The notes: generated from the letters alone by a model not told the origin. Shown: positions 31,190 through 41,037, numbered from the stretch's first letter. The stretch: 64,000 nucleotides of DNA from Marinomonas aquiplantarum (GCF_003314975.1 NZ_QNRF01000001.1:186001-250000), one strand, 5' to 3'. Made by a program: numbers and translations.

Positions 31190-32467
31190 CTACGAACGCT
31201 GATAAATTCGCTGACCTGAGATATAAGTCGCCGTCACTTGCCCGATAAACTCGTCTTCAAAGTAAGGGGAGTTATGGCCTTTAGTTTTACGATTTTCATA
31301 TCTCCAATGCCATCTTGAAGTACTGTCAAACAAGATAAAGTCGGCAAAACTCCCTACCGCTAACGACCCCGCCTCCAAGCCAAAGCAAGCCGCTGGACCT
31401 GACGTTAAACACGTCAACAAGGTCGAGAAATCCAAATCCCCTTCGTCCAATAATGTCATGGCCAACGGCAACAGAATCTCTACGTTTGCCATACCCGGTT
31501 CGGTGGCAGCAAAAGGTGCTATTTTCGCCATTTTTTCATGTGGCTGGTGATCAGAACATATCGCCGAAATCACCCCCTGTTTGATGCCTTCAATGAGGGT
31601 TAGACGATCTCCTTCACCGCGCAATGGTGGCAATACATGGAAGCGTCCATCAAATTGGTTTAACACATCATCACTTAACAGAATGTTATGCAAGGCCACG
31701 TCAGCCGTGACATCCAGTCCTGCGGCTTTCGCATCCGCCAGCATTTCGACTGATTTCGCACAAGACAGACGGGCAAAATGTGCTCGTACGCCCGTTTTTT
31801 CGACCAGTAATAAATCTCGCATTAGGGCCACGGTTTCTGCCGTATCAGGAATGCCCGCTAATCCATGCATAGTGGAATACAAACCTTCATGGGCACAACC
31901 ACCATCAGACAGGCTTTTGTCTTCTGGGTGAAATACCACTAAAAGATCATGCGTCGCCGCGTATTCCAACGCTCGCGATAAGACTTTGGCGCTTTTCATT
32001 TCGTGACGACCATTCGATACCGCCACACAGCCGGCTTCCGTTAACGCCACCATGTTACTGAGTTGTTCCCCTTCCAAACCTTGGGTTAAGGCTCCGATAG
32101 GAAACACATTGGCCATGCCAGCTTCATCTGCTTTATCTTGAATCAATGCCGCTACCGCTGGCGTATCAACAATTGGCTTAGTATCAGGAGGACACACTAA
32201 GGTTGTCACACCACCCGAAACAGCCGCACGACCTTCGCTTGCGATGCTGCCTTTTTGCGTTTGACCTGGTTCACGCAATGACACTGCCAAATCCACTAAA
32301 CCTGGTAGCACCCATTTGCCTGTGGCATCCACCACTTCTGCGTCTTCGAAACCAGCTGGCGCTTCACCAATCGCCACGATTTTTTGATCTTCAACAAACA
32401 GATCTACAACGGCATCAAGGTTTTGACTCGGGTCGATCAAACGACCATTTTGAACTCGTAATTTCAT
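31190..32467 (-). CDS. pyrC': noncatalytic dihydroorotase-like subunit of the ATCase complex (PyrC')
   Basis: A 425-residue member of the dihydroorotase/amidohydrolase family. The metal-binding D-x-H-x-H-L-R-E-P-G motif is DLAVSLREPGQ here, with both histidines lost, as in the inactive PyrC' chains of Pseudomonas. These bind PyrB in a dodecamer and are needed for its assembly. The fold otherwise is complete (CSDHQPH, DFILFD near the C-terminus). ATG 32467 lies one base after the pyrB stop (TAG-t-ATG), so they are translationally coupled. An active PyrC must be encoded elsewhere. Confidence 0.9.
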   Translation of the reverse strand: MKLRVQNGRLIDPSQNLDAVVDLFVEDQKIVAIGEAPAGFEDAEVVDATGKWVLPGLVDLAVSLREPGQTQKGSIASEGRAAVSGGVTTLVCPPDTKPIVDTPAVAALIQDKADEAGMANVFPIGALTQGLEGEQLSNMVALTEAGCVAVSNGRHEMKSAKVLSRALEYAATHDLLVVFHPEDKSLSDGGCAHEGLYSTMHGLAGIPDTAETVALMRDLLLVEKTGVRAHFARLSCAKSVEMLADAKAAGLDVTADVALHNILLSDDVLNQFDGRFHVLPPLRGEGDRLTLIEGIKQGVISAICSDHQPHEKMAKIAPFAATEPGMANVEILLPLAMTLLDEGDLDFSTLLTCLTSGPAACFGLEAGSLAVGSFADFILFDSTSRWHWRYENRKTKGHNSPYFEDEFIGQVTATYISGQRIYQRS

Positions 32468-32468
32468 A

Positions 32469-33476
32469 CTACTTCTCACCCTCGCTGCCTTGATCCGTTT
32501 CAGCTTTCTGTAGTTGCCCACTCATTGCCATAGACATCACCGCCATGCGAACGGCAATACCATTCGTCACCTGGTTCAAAATCACAGAATGATCACCATC
32601 GGCCACCTCTGATGAAATCTCAACACCACGGTTAATCGGCCCAGGGTGCATTACAATGGCATCAGGTTTAGCCCAAGATAAGGACTCTTCCGTCAAACCG
32701 TATAAGCGGTAAAACTCACTTTCACTTGGCAATAACGCGCCTTTCATTCGTTCTTTTTGCAGCCTCAGCATGACCACAACATCAACGTCTTTCAAACCTG
32801 CCTCTAAGTCATGACAGATTTTCGCCCCCATTTCAGAAAAGAAACTGGGCACTAATGTTTTAGGGCCGACCAAGCGTACTTCGTCTACCCCTAATGTGGT
32901 CAGAGCCTGCAACTGAGAGCGAGCCACTCGGGAATGTAAGATGTCGCCAACAATCGCGACTTTGAGACCTTCAAACTGTCCCTTATGACGACGTATGGTT
33001 AACATGTCGAGCATGGCTTGAGTTGGATGAGCATGACGACCGTCACCAGCATTGATAATGGCGACATTGGGCGTGCAATGTTCAGCAATAAAATGTGCCG
33101 CACCACTGTCCGAGTGACGAACCACAAACATGTCGCTCTGCATGGCTTGCAAGTTTTGCAAAGTATCCAGCAAAGACTCCCCTTTTGAGGTGGCAGAGGT
33201 TTCAATATTGAGGTTGATTACATCAGCCGATAGGCGTTTTGCTGCCAACTCGAAAGTAGTACGGGTACGTGTGGAGTTTTCAAAAAACAGATTGACCACG
33301 GTTCTCCCTCGCAAAAGAGGGACTTTCTTCACCGATTGCTCTCCCATTGTTAGGAAAGAATCAGCCCGATCCAAGATCTCTGTCAGAATCGTTTTATCCA
33401 GACCGTCCAAGGTTAAAAAATGTTTTAACTGGCCGTCATCGTTTAGTTGTAATGCCCGTGGTTCGGATCGCATCAT
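32469..33476 (-). CDS. pyrB: aspartate carbamoyltransferase catalytic subunit
   Basis: A 335-residue enzyme that makes carbamoyl-aspartate in pyrimidine synthesis. Carbamoyl-phosphate site STRTRTTFE (about 67-75), [23 protein letters not shown], and [12 protein letters not shown] are all intact. The N-terminal extension before the core is of the Pseudomonas class, which partners with PyrC' instead of PyrI. ATG 33476 (or 33473) follows GAGGAAAG. Confidence 0.96.
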   Translation of the reverse strand: MMRSEPRALQLNDDGQLKHFLTLDGLDKTILTEILDRADSFLTMGEQSVKKVPLLRGRTVVNLFFENSTRTRTTFELAAKRLSADVINLNIETSATSKGESLLDTLQNLQAMQSDMFVVRHSDSGAAHFIAEHCTPNVAIINAGDGRHAHPTQAMLDMLTIRRHKGQFEGLKVAIVGDILHSRVARSQLQALTTLGVDEVRLVGPKTLVPSFFSEMGAKICHDLEAGLKDVDVVVMLRLQKERMKGALLPSESEFYRLYGLTEESLSWAKPDAIVMHPGPINRGVEISSEVADGDHSVILNQVTNGIAVRMAVMSMAMSGQLQKAETDQGSEGEK

Positions 33477-33545
33477 GGTTTGCTTTCCTCAAGCTACAAA
33501 GGCGCAGGTCGCCTTTCTCTTTGAAACAAAATAGGTCGATAAGAA

Positions 33546-33578
33546 AATGCCCGGTACAGCTAACTGTGACCGGGCATT
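33546..33578 (-). terminator. hairpin between pyrR and pyrB, candidate attenuator
   Basis: Ten-base stem AATGCCCGGT / ACCGGGCATT extended by ACAG/CTGT with one bulge; on the minus strand it is followed by TTTTCTTAT. It lies in the 231-base leader between pyrR and pyrB, 70 bases before pyrB. A position inside an operon suggests conditional termination. Confidence 0.6.
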
Positions 33579-33585
33579 AAGAACA

Positions 33586-33657
33586 TCAAGTAACAAGCCC
33601 ACCTATTTTTCGATGGAACTCAGTGCGACTCATTACTTTTTCATAAAACTTATCCAT
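33586..33657 (-). CDS. possible 23-residue leader peptide before the pyrB attenuator
   Basis: A short frame (MDKFYEKVMSRTEFHRKIGG...) from ATG 33657 whose stop is eight bases before the hairpin at 33578. The geometry recalls pyrBI-type leader peptides, in which ribosome position controls terminator formation. No clear Shine-Dalgarno sequence is seen, so this is tentative. Confidence 0.3.
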   Translation of the reverse strand: MDKFYEKVMSRTEFHRKIGGLVT

Positions 33658-33707
33658 AGGCGTAATTGTCGTACTTGTTCAACAAAAAATAAAGGCTTGA
33701 AAACAGA

Positions 33708-34205
33708 TTAATCCGTCTCAATCACAGAAACCGCAAGCGGTTTAGGCCCAGTTAACTTAACCCTTTGATCAGGATTAAGCGTTAAACGCTCTCCAACGAT
33801 ATCAGCCGCAATTGGCAACTCATGCTGACCAAGATCGTATAAGATGGCTAAGGTGATGCTGGCAGGGCGACCGAAATCAAAAATTTCGTTCATCGCAGCA
33901 CGAATGGTGCGGCCAGACATCAACACATCATCCACCAAAATAACGTGACGATCTTCAATCGCAGGCAATAACGTCTGGTTCACCTTAGGGTTTAATCCCG
34001 CTTTGGTAAAATCGTCTCGATAAAACGTAATGTCCAAGGTCGCTAATGGGTCCTTAGTTGGCGCAGCAGACATCAGCTGCTCTGCTACCCACACACCACC
34101 AGTGTGAATTCCAACCACAATCGCGTCTTCAATTTGCTTAGCCTGACAGTAATCAACTAACTGCTGCTTCATTGAAGCCAAAGAAGGCTCTAAATCTAAT
34201 GTCAT
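33708..34205 (-). CDS. pyrR: PyrR bifunctional pyrimidine regulator / uracil phosphoribosyltransferase
   Basis: A 165-residue type I phosphoribosyltransferase. The PRPP-binding loop is VILVDDVLMSGRTIRAAM (about 92-109), preceded by DAIVVGIHTGGVWVAEQL and DITFYRDD. It lies between ruvX and pyrB in the operon conserved in many gammaproteobacteria. In Bacillus it binds leader RNA; here it may do so at the hairpin before pyrB or act as a weak UPRT. Confidence 0.93.
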   Translation of the reverse strand: MTLDLEPSLASMKQQLVDYCQAKQIEDAIVVGIHTGGVWVAEQLMSAAPTKDPLATLDITFYRDDFTKAGLNPKVNQTLLPAIEDRHVILVDDVLMSGRTIRAAMNEIFDFGRPASITLAILYDLGQHELPIAADIVGERLTLNPDQRVKLTGPKPLAVSVIETD

Positions 34206-34270
34206 GTTGTTATTAACCTGTTTTGAAACTCTAATCTGTCATCACACACCGTTTACTGACAAGGCTGATA

Positions 34271-34732
34271 TTAATACTGTTCAGCAAACCATGTTTCCAA
34301 AATCATCTGTGCGGCCAACCCATCAACCGAGTTGTCTTTAAAGTTTCGATTGCCGCCACGAGCGATTACCTGTCCTTTTGCTTCATAAGAAGACAGTCGC
34401 TCATCCATCATATGGTATGGCAGGTTAAATCGTCCATGTAATCGTTTGGCGAATTTTCGAGCTCGCAGACACATTTCATTTTCTTGTCCATCCATGTCGA
34501 GCGGTAACCCTACTACCACGGCATTAGGTTGCCATTCCGCAAACACTTTTTCAATTTCATCCCAATTTGGAATGCCATCACGGGCCTTAATTGGCTCTAA
34601 AGGTTGAGCCGTTCCCGTAATACTTTGCCCAATTGCCAAGCCGATTCGAGTAGTGCCAAAATCAAAACCCAATACGGATTGCGTCGTATTGGGTTTTGTT
34701 GTGCTGTTGTCAGGGGACGCACTTGCTGTCAT
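34271..34732 (-). CDS. ruvX: RuvX/YqgF, putative Holliday junction resolvase / pre-16S rRNA nuclease
   Basis: A 153-residue RNase H-fold protein of the YqgF family, essential for 16S rRNA 5' maturation. Motifs: LGFDFGTTRIGLAIG (first catalytic Asp), VVGLPLDMDGQENEM, and DERLSSYEA with SVDGLAAQMILETW at the end. The N-terminal 20 residues are a Ser/Thr-rich extension. It overlaps algH by one base (34732). Confidence 0.94.
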   Translation of the reverse strand: MTASASPDNSTTKPNTTQSVLGFDFGTTRIGLAIGQSITGTAQPLEPIKARDGIPNWDEIEKVFAEWQPNAVVVGLPLDMDGQENEMCLRARKFAKRLHGRFNLPYHMMDERLSSYEAKGQVIARGGNRNFKDNSVDGLAAQMILETWFAEQY

Positions 34733-35295
34733 TAACCATGTCCTATATCCGGTGAAAGTCTCGCCATATCAATGCCCAAGACTTGAGTGGCTGCTGTAAA
34801 TTGCAGCTCACTTGGTGTATGGAATAATACGTCTAAATCCGCCTCACATACCAGCCAATCATTATTCGCAATTTCCATTTCCAACTGCCCATCGTCCCAC
34901 CCGGCACAACCAAGTGTGATACGAAATGCACTGGGACCCTGGCCTTTTGCGATGTCCTCTAAAGCCTGTAAAGACGCAGACAAAGACACTTCAGACGTCA
35001 CCGGAAGTGTATTACTCCATTGTTTATCCGCAGTATGCAGAATAAAACCGCGCTCAGCTTCAACTGGGCCGCCGGTATAAACTGTTTCAGTGAGCAGGTC
35101 TGGTTGCTCTATTGGCATGCTTAAATGATCAGCCAATTCACTGAAATCAATATGAGATGGACGGTTAATAATGATCCCCATCGCACCTGCAGGGGTGTGT
35201 TCACAAAGATAGATCACAGTATGTTCAAAATGCGGGTCATCGAGGTGTGGCATTGAAATTAAAAAATGGTTTTTAAAAGAATCAAATACAGTCAT
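34732..35295 (-). CDS. algH: YqgE/AlgH family protein
   Basis: A 187-residue protein of the UPF0301 family: FLISMPHLDDPHFEHTVIYLCEH at the N-terminus, GAMGIIINRP, VYTGGPVEAERGFILH and LGCAGWDDGQLEME. Function is not clearly known (named for alginate regulation in Pseudomonas). ATG 35295 follows AAAGAGG; the frame opens seven codons earlier. First gene of the algH-ruvX-pyrR-pyrB-pyrC' unit. Confidence 0.94.
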   Translation of the reverse strand: MTVFDSFKNHFLISMPHLDDPHFEHTVIYLCEHTPAGAMGIIINRPSHIDFSELADHLSMPIEQPDLLTETVYTGGPVEAERGFILHTADKQWSNTLPVTSEVSLSASLQALEDIAKGQGPSAFRITLGCAGWDDGQLEMEIANNDWLVCEADLDVLFHTPSELQFTAATQVLGIDMARLSPDIGHG

Positions 35296-35563
35296 AACAA
35301 GAGCCCTCTTTATCAAATAAAAAACGCAATTACTGGATTAAAAACACGGTGCCAGCCTGGCAGAAGATATACATGTAGAAGAGCAAAGAAGGCGACCAAA
35401 TCAACAAAGCCGCCAATGTCAGTATAGGACAAACTGAGAATTTACTAGCCAATCCTCACAATTTATTACGGAATCACTTCAAAACTGTCCATTCAGTTAG
35501 TAAACTAGAGATTCGCTAAATCATCAATGATTAAATCCGCTTTTACGGAATAGGTTCACAAAA

Positions 35564-35719
35564 ATGCCACTCAACTTACTCAATGCAAGACATCTAACAA
35601 CGACTTCTGTCGTGGCGGCTGTCTGCCCAAAAGCACTGAGTTTGTCTCATTGGGCTCAGCATTTTCAGGCAGAAACCGTGGATTTACGCTACTTTTTCCA
35701 TAGTGGTTGGTCTTCTTAG
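35564..35719 (+). CDS. possible 51-residue small protein upstream of the oxygenase gene
   Basis: The 519 bases between algH and the oxygenase start contain this frame from ATG 35564 (MPLNLLNARHLTTTSVVAAV...HWAQHFQAETVDLRYFFHSG). No strong RBS precedes it and no family is recognised, though an AQHFQAE-type segment with aromatic ending looks protein-like. It could be a leader peptide or a remnant. The rest of the gap shows nothing. Confidence 0.25.
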   Translation: MPLNLLNARHLTTTSVVAAVCPKALSLSHWAQHFQAETVDLRYFFHSGWSS

Positions 35720-35814
35720 ACTGATATTTGCTCGTTTTTTTATCCATCTACGCCTTATCAAAAGGGCGTATATCAAATCGACCAATACACACTTTTATGC
35801 GCAAAAAGGACACT

Positions 35815-36657
35815 ATGATGACATTGCAAGCCATTGATTATACAAGCAAAACGGCTCAAGAAGACTTTGTTAAATCCCTTCACGAAACAGGGTTTGGCGT
35901 CTTAAAAAACCACCCGATTCAACAATCGTTAGTCAGTGCTATTTATCAAGAATGGCAACAATTTTTCGACGGCGACGACAAGCAAAACTACCTTTACAAT
36001 AAAGGCACTCAAGACGGCTTTTTCCCAGCAGAGATCTCTGAGACAGCCAAAGGTCATACCAAAAAAGACATTAAAGAATACTTCCATTACTACCCTTGGG
36101 GGCAATGTCCTGTTGAGCAGAAAACCTTACTGGCGCAATATTATTCGGAAGCGAATGAGCTAGCAGCGGAACTGCTGGGTTGGGTAGAAGCTCATACACC
36201 AGCGGATGTAGCACAACACTACTCTCAATCCCTATCCAGTATGGTCGAAGACAGTGATCAAACTCTGTTGCGTGTTTTGCATTACCCGCCGCTAAAAGGC
36301 GACGAAGAGCTTGGCGCTATTCGTGCTGGCGCTCACGAAGACATCAACTTACTGACTATTTTACCGTCAGCCAATGAACCAGGCTTACAAGTCAAAGCCA
36401 AAGATGGCTCTTGGATGGACGTGCCTTGTGATTTTGGCACCTTGATCATCAACATTGGTGACATGCTGCAAGAAGCCTCGGGGGGTTACTTCCCTTCGAC
36501 ATCACACCGTGTCGTGAACCCTGAGGGCGCAGACAAAACCAAGTCACGTATTTCCCTACCGCTGTTTTTGCACCCAAAACCAGAGGTAGTCTTGTCAGAC
36601 CGTTATACCGCCAAAAGCTATTTGCATGAGCGTTTGGTCGAATTAGGCGTCATTTAA
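35815..36657 (+). CDS. 2-oxoglutarate/Fe(II)-dependent dioxygenase, isopenicillin N synthase-like
   Basis: A 280-residue cytosolic oxygenase of the 2OG-FeII_Oxy/IPNS superfamily. Iron ligands are H-x-D in AGAHEDINLLTIL (about 187-189) and His in TSHRVVNP; the 2OG Arg is in KSRISLPLF. N-terminal DIOX_N-like part GFGVLKNHPI. The substrate cannot be inferred. ATG 35815 is used because AAAAAGGA is 5-8 bases upstream; the frame opens 29 codons earlier. A terminator follows at 36664. Confidence 0.9.
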   Translation: MMTLQAIDYTSKTAQEDFVKSLHETGFGVLKNHPIQQSLVSAIYQEWQQFFDGDDKQNYLYNKGTQDGFFPAEISETAKGHTKKDIKEYFHYYPWGQCPVEQKTLLAQYYSEANELAAELLGWVEAHTPADVAQHYSQSLSSMVEDSDQTLLRVLHYPPLKGDEELGAIRAGAHEDINLLTILPSANEPGLQVKAKDGSWMDVPCDFGTLIINIGDMLQEASGGYFPSTSHRVVNPEGADKTKSRISLPLFLHPKPEVVLSDRYTAKSYLHERLVELGVI

Positions 36658-36663
36658 GTTGCT

Positions 36664-36701
36664 ATGGCCTGCCTTAATACAGCAGGCCATTTTTCTTTTT
36701 A
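36664..36701 (+). terminator. intrinsic terminator after the dioxygenase gene
   Basis: Stem ATGGCCTGC / GCAGGCCAT with loop, followed by TTTTTCTTTTT on plus. Confidence 0.85.
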
Positions 36702-36817
36702 AGCTTCAAACAAGATGCAAATTTTGCGCATCTTGTTGGTTATTTCAGCTAACTGCCTTTAATTCGTTTGGAATGCCCATAACAAGTTTCTAATCATTCT
36801 TTATTAGGTATCACATT

Positions 36818-37471
36818 ATGAGCACCTCTCTTAATATTCAGTTTGTTTCAGACATCATGTGCCCTTGGTGCGTCGTCGGATTGGGGAATTTGAATAAGGC
36901 CCTTGATCAATTAGATGACTCTGTTGCGGTCGACTTAACATTTCAACCTTTTGAGTTAAACCCCAACATGCCTGCTGAAGGGCAAGGTTTTCGTGAACAC
37001 ATCATCGAAAAGTATGGCATAAGCGAACAAGAGTCCGACCAAAACCGCGCCATGATCAAAGCTCGTGGACAAGAAGTCGACTTTGACTTCAACTTCACCG
37101 ATGACAGTCGGATGCGAAATTCCTTTGATGCGCATCGTCTGCTCCATTGGGCGGGAACTCAAGGCAAGCAGGCTGAATTAAAAGCAGCCTTATTCAAAGC
37201 TCACTTTACCCATAACCAAGATGTCAGTAACTATTCAGTGCTTGCCAACCTTGCCGCCAGCGTGGATTTGGATTTAGCGGAAGCGAAAGCCATATTAGAA
37301 GGTCAGCATTATGCTGATGAGGTACGAGAGCAAGAAGCCTTTTGGCAACAGAATGGCATTCAGTCTGTTCCTACTGTGATCGTCAATAATAAGTATGCCA
37401 TTTCCGGCGGACAACCTGCCGAGGTCTTTAAAAGCGCACTGGACGAGATCATGGCCAAAGAAGCCGAATAA
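36818..37471 (+). CDS. DsbA-family oxidoreductase, FrnE-like
   Basis: A 217-residue thioredoxin-fold protein without signal peptide, so cytosolic. The redox motif is C15-P-W-C18 in VSDIMCPWCVVG; the helical insertion and GIQSVPTVIVNNKYAISGGQP (cis-Pro loop and end) match the FrnE/2-hydroxychromene-2-carboxylate isomerase-like group. Relatives act in oxidative-stress resistance or polyketide modification. No partner gene is evident. Confidence 0.9.
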   Translation: MSTSLNIQFVSDIMCPWCVVGLGNLNKALDQLDDSVAVDLTFQPFELNPNMPAEGQGFREHIIEKYGISEQESDQNRAMIKARGQEVDFDFNFTDDSRMRNSFDAHRLLHWAGTQGKQAELKAALFKAHFTHNQDVSNYSVLANLAASVDLDLAEAKAILEGQHYADEVREQEAFWQQNGIQSVPTVIVNNKYAISGGQPAEVFKSALDEIMAKEAE

Positions 37472-37481
37472 CACGATCTAC

Positions 37482-37507
37482 AAAAATGCCCCGCAAGCGG
37501 GGCATTG
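37482..37507 (-). terminator. intrinsic terminator of the aldehyde dehydrogenase gene
   Basis: Perfect 9-bp stem ATGCCCCGC / GCGGGGCAT, loop of two, followed on the minus strand by TTTTT. Shared by the convergent frnE-like gene. Confidence 0.8.
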
Positions 37508-37542
37508 ATATTCTTAGCGTCAACGAGCCTCTCTGTGTCGAC

Positions 37543-39003
37543 TTAGAATGGATACGGAGTTGCGCTGGCTTTCACTGTCATCCATTGCCAATGGGTATAC
37601 AAATCCCAATCAGCTGGACCACACACCGCATTACCATTACCAGACGCACCACACCCTCCAAACGGGTTAATACACTCGTCATTCACGGTTTGATCGTTAA
37701 TGTGTAGTAAACCAACATGCAATTGCGAGCCAATGGCTTGTGCACGAGATAGGTTGTTTGAAATAACCGCACCAGCTAATCCGTATTCGGTATTATTCGC
37801 CAGCTCAATCGCTTGTTGATCTTCTTTAAACGTCACCAAATTCACTACGGGACCGAAAATTTCTTCATCAAACGAGCGCATACCAGGTTTTACGCCACTC
37901 AATACGGTTGGCTGATAAAATGGTCCATTGAACGTACCGCCAGTTTCTAGCTTAGCACCTGCAGCCACAGTATCTTGCACTATGGCATGAACCTTCTCTA
38001 GCTGGCGAGGGTTGATGATAGGACCAATGGCTACTTCACTTGTAGCAGGGTTACCAACCGGCAAATGACGAGCCTTTTCAACAATCTTCGCCGTTAGCGC
38101 GTCGGCAATGCTTTCTTGTACCAGAATGCGCCCTGACGCCATGCAAATTTGTCCTTGGTGGAAATAAGCACCCCAAGCAATATTACTGGCAGCCACATCC
38201 AGATCCGCATCCTCTAGTACGATAAGTGAGCTTTTACCGCCCAACTCCAAAGACACTTTTTTCAAGTTACGGCCACACGCCTCGCCCACTTTACGACCCG
38301 CAGCAGTGGAGCCAGTGAAGGCGACCATCTGTACTTCTGGCGCAGCACACAAGGCTTCGCCTGCTTCTACACCACCTGGCAATACCTGAAATAGACCTTT
38401 TGGAAAGCCAGCCTCTTCCAATGCCATGGCGAGAATAAAGCCACCGGTAACAGGGGTTTGTGGATCAGGCTTAGTGACTACTGCATTACCTGTCGCTAAC
38501 GCGGGGGCTATCGAACGAATGGATAAAATTAATGGGAAGTTAAAAGGCGATATCACACCAATCACACCAAGTGGCTGACGCTTCGCATAAGACTGACGAT
38601 CTGGCGTAGAAGGTAAGGTTAAGCCATTTGGCTCCAGTGTCATGTTGGCAGCCAATTGCAGAATCAGAATCGCTTCTTTGACTTCATGCATGCCCTTAGG
38701 AAGGATACCACCCGTTTCACGCGCGACATACAAGGCAAGATCATCAAAATTGGTTTGTAGAAATTGTGCGGCTTTATGAAATAAAGACGCTTTGTCGCGA
38801 GGCGCTACTGCAGACCAAGCTTTTTGTGCTTGGCTGGCCTGCTGGCAAGCCGCATAGATATCATCAGCGCTGGCCATCGCCACCTGACTTAGCGCTTCTC
38901 CAGTAGCGGGCTCTATGACATCTTGTGTTTGTTTGGCCGCTGGCCAATCACCATTAAAAAACTTACCTGACCATTTTTGTGACGCCAATACAGAATTAGA
39001 CAT
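37543..39003 (-). CDS. benzaldehyde dehydrogenase-like aldehyde dehydrogenase (XylC family)
   Basis: A 486-residue NAD(P)+-dependent aldehyde dehydrogenase. Active-site Cys in HQGQICMASGR (about 290), Glu in SLELGGKSS, NAD loop FTGSTAAGRK, and the aromatic-ALDH ending HINDQT...PFGGCGASGNG, with a terminal YPF as in XylC. Probable role: oxidation of aromatic aldehydes (benzaldehyde, vanillin or coniferyl aldehyde) made by the alcohol dehydrogenase at 41064. ATG 39003 follows CAGGAGAAC. A sigma-54 promoter lies at 39063. Confidence 0.9.
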   Translation of the reverse strand: MSNSVLASQKWSGKFFNGDWPAAKQTQDVIEPATGEALSQVAMASADDIYAACQQASQAQKAWSAVAPRDKASLFHKAAQFLQTNFDDLALYVARETGGILPKGMHEVKEAILILQLAANMTLEPNGLTLPSTPDRQSYAKRQPLGVIGVISPFNFPLILSIRSIAPALATGNAVVTKPDPQTPVTGGFILAMALEEAGFPKGLFQVLPGGVEAGEALCAAPEVQMVAFTGSTAAGRKVGEACGRNLKKVSLELGGKSSLIVLEDADLDVAASNIAWGAYFHQGQICMASGRILVQESIADALTAKIVEKARHLPVGNPATSEVAIGPIINPRQLEKVHAIVQDTVAAGAKLETGGTFNGPFYQPTVLSGVKPGMRSFDEEIFGPVVNLVTFKEDQQAIELANNTEYGLAGAVISNNLSRAQAIGSQLHVGLLHINDQTVNDECINPFGGCGASGNGNAVCGPADWDLYTHWQWMTVKASATPYPF

Positions 39004-39062
39004 GAGTTTGTTCTCCTGTTTATTTTTATTAGAAATCCACTGTGACGGGATTCTAATACATG

Positions 39063-39078
39063 AGCAATCCCTATGCCG
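39063..39078 (-). promoter_or_regulatory. sigma-54 (-24/-12) promoter of the aldehyde dehydrogenase gene
   Basis: On the minus strand CGGCAT-AGGGA-TTGCT matches TGGCAC-N5-TTGCA with the invariant GG and GC 10 bases apart. It lies 60 bases upstream of the start codon and next to a sigma-54 activator gene. Confidence 0.75.
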
Positions 39079-39273
39079 CCTCACGCTAGCAGTCGATAGC
39101 AATTTTCAATACAAACATAACCAATTGAATCTATTGATTTTTTTAAAAATGGAAAGAGGAAGTCACTCTGGAATTTATTCTCTTCACATCAACATCTTGA
39201 CGATATCATCAAAATCAATTCAGACTTAGAAGACATGTTAATCATTTCATCAAGTGAATACAGGAACAAAATA

Positions 39274-41037
39274 ATGACAAACACACATCGCATTTCACTT
39301 GCAGACATGGCAAAAGGAAGCAGTAACGTTTTATTAAAAGGCAGTTCAAAAGAGCTCAAGGGGCAAGCATATCCCTCTCTAGACGACCTTACCGAATGCC
39401 TCTCATTTTCTCCCGGCGATGGTCGAATCTGGTTAGAAGACCAACGTATGATCTTACTGCACAGTTCATCCTTTGGCTTACTTAGACAAGAGTTAATCGA
39501 TTCCATCGGCTTAGACAACTCTCGCGACATCTTAACGCGAACAGGCTATTTATCAGGCATAAGAGACGCGGAATTAATCCGCAAACGCTGGCCTGATGCC
39601 GAGCCCGCAGCGATTTTTGAGGCAGGCACAAGACTGCACGGGCTAGAAGGCTTGGTCAAAGTAGAAACCGTCCATTTTGAGTTTGATACCGAAAAAGGCT
39701 TATACGATGGGGAATTTCTTTGGCATCACAGTACTGAGGTAGAAGAGCACATCGCCGCTTACGGTCTTGGCAGTGCGCCCGTTTGCTGGATGGAATTAGG
39801 GTATGCCATAGGCTATGTGTCCGGCTTGGTTGGCTCTCTTGTGGTGTTCCGTGAAGTCGAATGCCAATCCATGGGGCATTCAGTTTGTCGAGTGATTGGT
39901 AAATCCGTAGAACTTTGGGACAGTGTTGAGGATGACATTCGTTTTCTTAACGTTTCGTCTAAGGACTCCCCGAAAGCCCCCAATTCGACGCCTGAGTTTG
40001 AGTCGGTCACCACAACAGAATTCACCGAAGAAACCACTATGATAGGTGTCTCAGCGGCTTTTAGCGCGGCTAACCATGCTTTACAGAAAGTCGCTCCTAC
40101 GAGTGCCACTGTGTTATTTACGGGGGAGTCCGGAGTTGGTAAAGAATTATTTGCCAGCATGTTGCACCAGTTCAGTCGTCAAATAGGCCCATTTATTGCC
40201 TTTAATTGTGCTGCGTTACCTGAAAACTTATTGGAATCTGAGTTATTTGGAGTTGAGAAAGGCGCTTTTACAGGGGCATCTCACAGTCGACCAGGGCGTT
40301 TCGAACGCGCCAACGGTGGCACCTTGTTTTTGGATGAGATTGGCACACTGAATCTGGCTGGTCAAAGCAAATTATTACGCGCTTTGCAGGAAAAAGAAAT
40401 TGAAAGAGTGGGTGGTATTTCGCCCATAAAAGTCAACGTCCGAGTCGTTGCTGCTACCAATATTGACCTCAAAGCTGCTGTTAAACGAGGTGAGTTTCGT
40501 GAAGATTTATTTTTTCGCCTGAATGTTTTTCCGATACACCTACCGCCATTACGAGAACGAAAAGCGGACATTCCACTGTTAGTGGATCACTTTTATCGTC
40601 ATTTTTGTCAATTGCATCAAAGATCCCCAACAGGCTTCACTCAAAATGCTCGCCGAGGTTTATTTAATTATGACTTTCCAGGCAACATTCGGGAATTACA
40701 GAACTTAATTGAACGAGGCGTGATTGCATCTGAGGAGCATGAATTGATCGAGTTACATCATCTGTTTCGTAACGAAGCGATCCCAGAGGAAGTAATCTAC
40801 TCAATCAATCAACAAGGTGCATTAAGTCAAGCTCAAGCAATGCAAGATTCACATGACGTACTAACTCAAGTCTCTCAATTTGTGGCAGGAGAGACCTCGC
40901 TAGACCTTGAAGCATTAGAACTCAATTTATTGCAGCAAGCCGTCGACAGCGCACAAGGCAATCTATCGGAAGCCGCCCGCCGAGTAGGGTTAAGTCGACC
41001 TCAATTAGCCTATCGACTTAAAAAAAGGCCCAGCTAG
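39274..41037 (+). CDS. sigma-54-dependent activator of aromatic catabolism (XylR/DmpR/PoxR-like)
   Basis: A 587-residue NtrC-family regulator. N-terminal XylR_N sensory domain (about 20-130; [29 protein letters not shown]), a V4R domain (about 140-205; [30 protein letters not shown]), AAA+ domain with GESGVGKE, the sigma-54 contact motif GAFTGA and DEIGTL, and a Fis-type HTH at the end ([19 protein letters not shown]). It binds an aromatic effector and should activate the two sigma-54 promoters on either side. ATG 39274 is chosen (AGGAAC upstream); ATG 39235 in frame is possible. Confidence 0.92.
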   Translation: MTNTHRISLADMAKGSSNVLLKGSSKELKGQAYPSLDDLTECLSFSPGDGRIWLEDQRMILLHSSSFGLLRQELIDSIGLDNSRDILTRTGYLSGIRDAELIRKRWPDAEPAAIFEAGTRLHGLEGLVKVETVHFEFDTEKGLYDGEFLWHHSTEVEEHIAAYGLGSAPVCWMELGYAIGYVSGLVGSLVVFREVECQSMGHSVCRVIGKSVELWDSVEDDIRFLNVSSKDSPKAPNSTPEFESVTTTEFTEETTMIGVSAAFSAANHALQKVAPTSATVLFTGESGVGKELFASMLHQFSRQIGPFIAFNCAALPENLLESELFGVEKGAFTGASHSRPGRFERANGGTLFLDEIGTLNLAGQSKLLRALQEKEIERVGGISPIKVNVRVVAATNIDLKAAVKRGEFREDLFFRLNVFPIHLPPLRERKADIPLLVDHFYRHFCQLHQRSPTGFTQNARRGLFNYDFPGNIRELQNLIERGVIASEEHELIELHHLFRNEAIPEEVIYSINQQGALSQAQAMQDSHDVLTQVSQFVAGETSLDLEALELNLLQQAVDSAQGNLSEAARRVGLSRPQLAYRLKKRPS

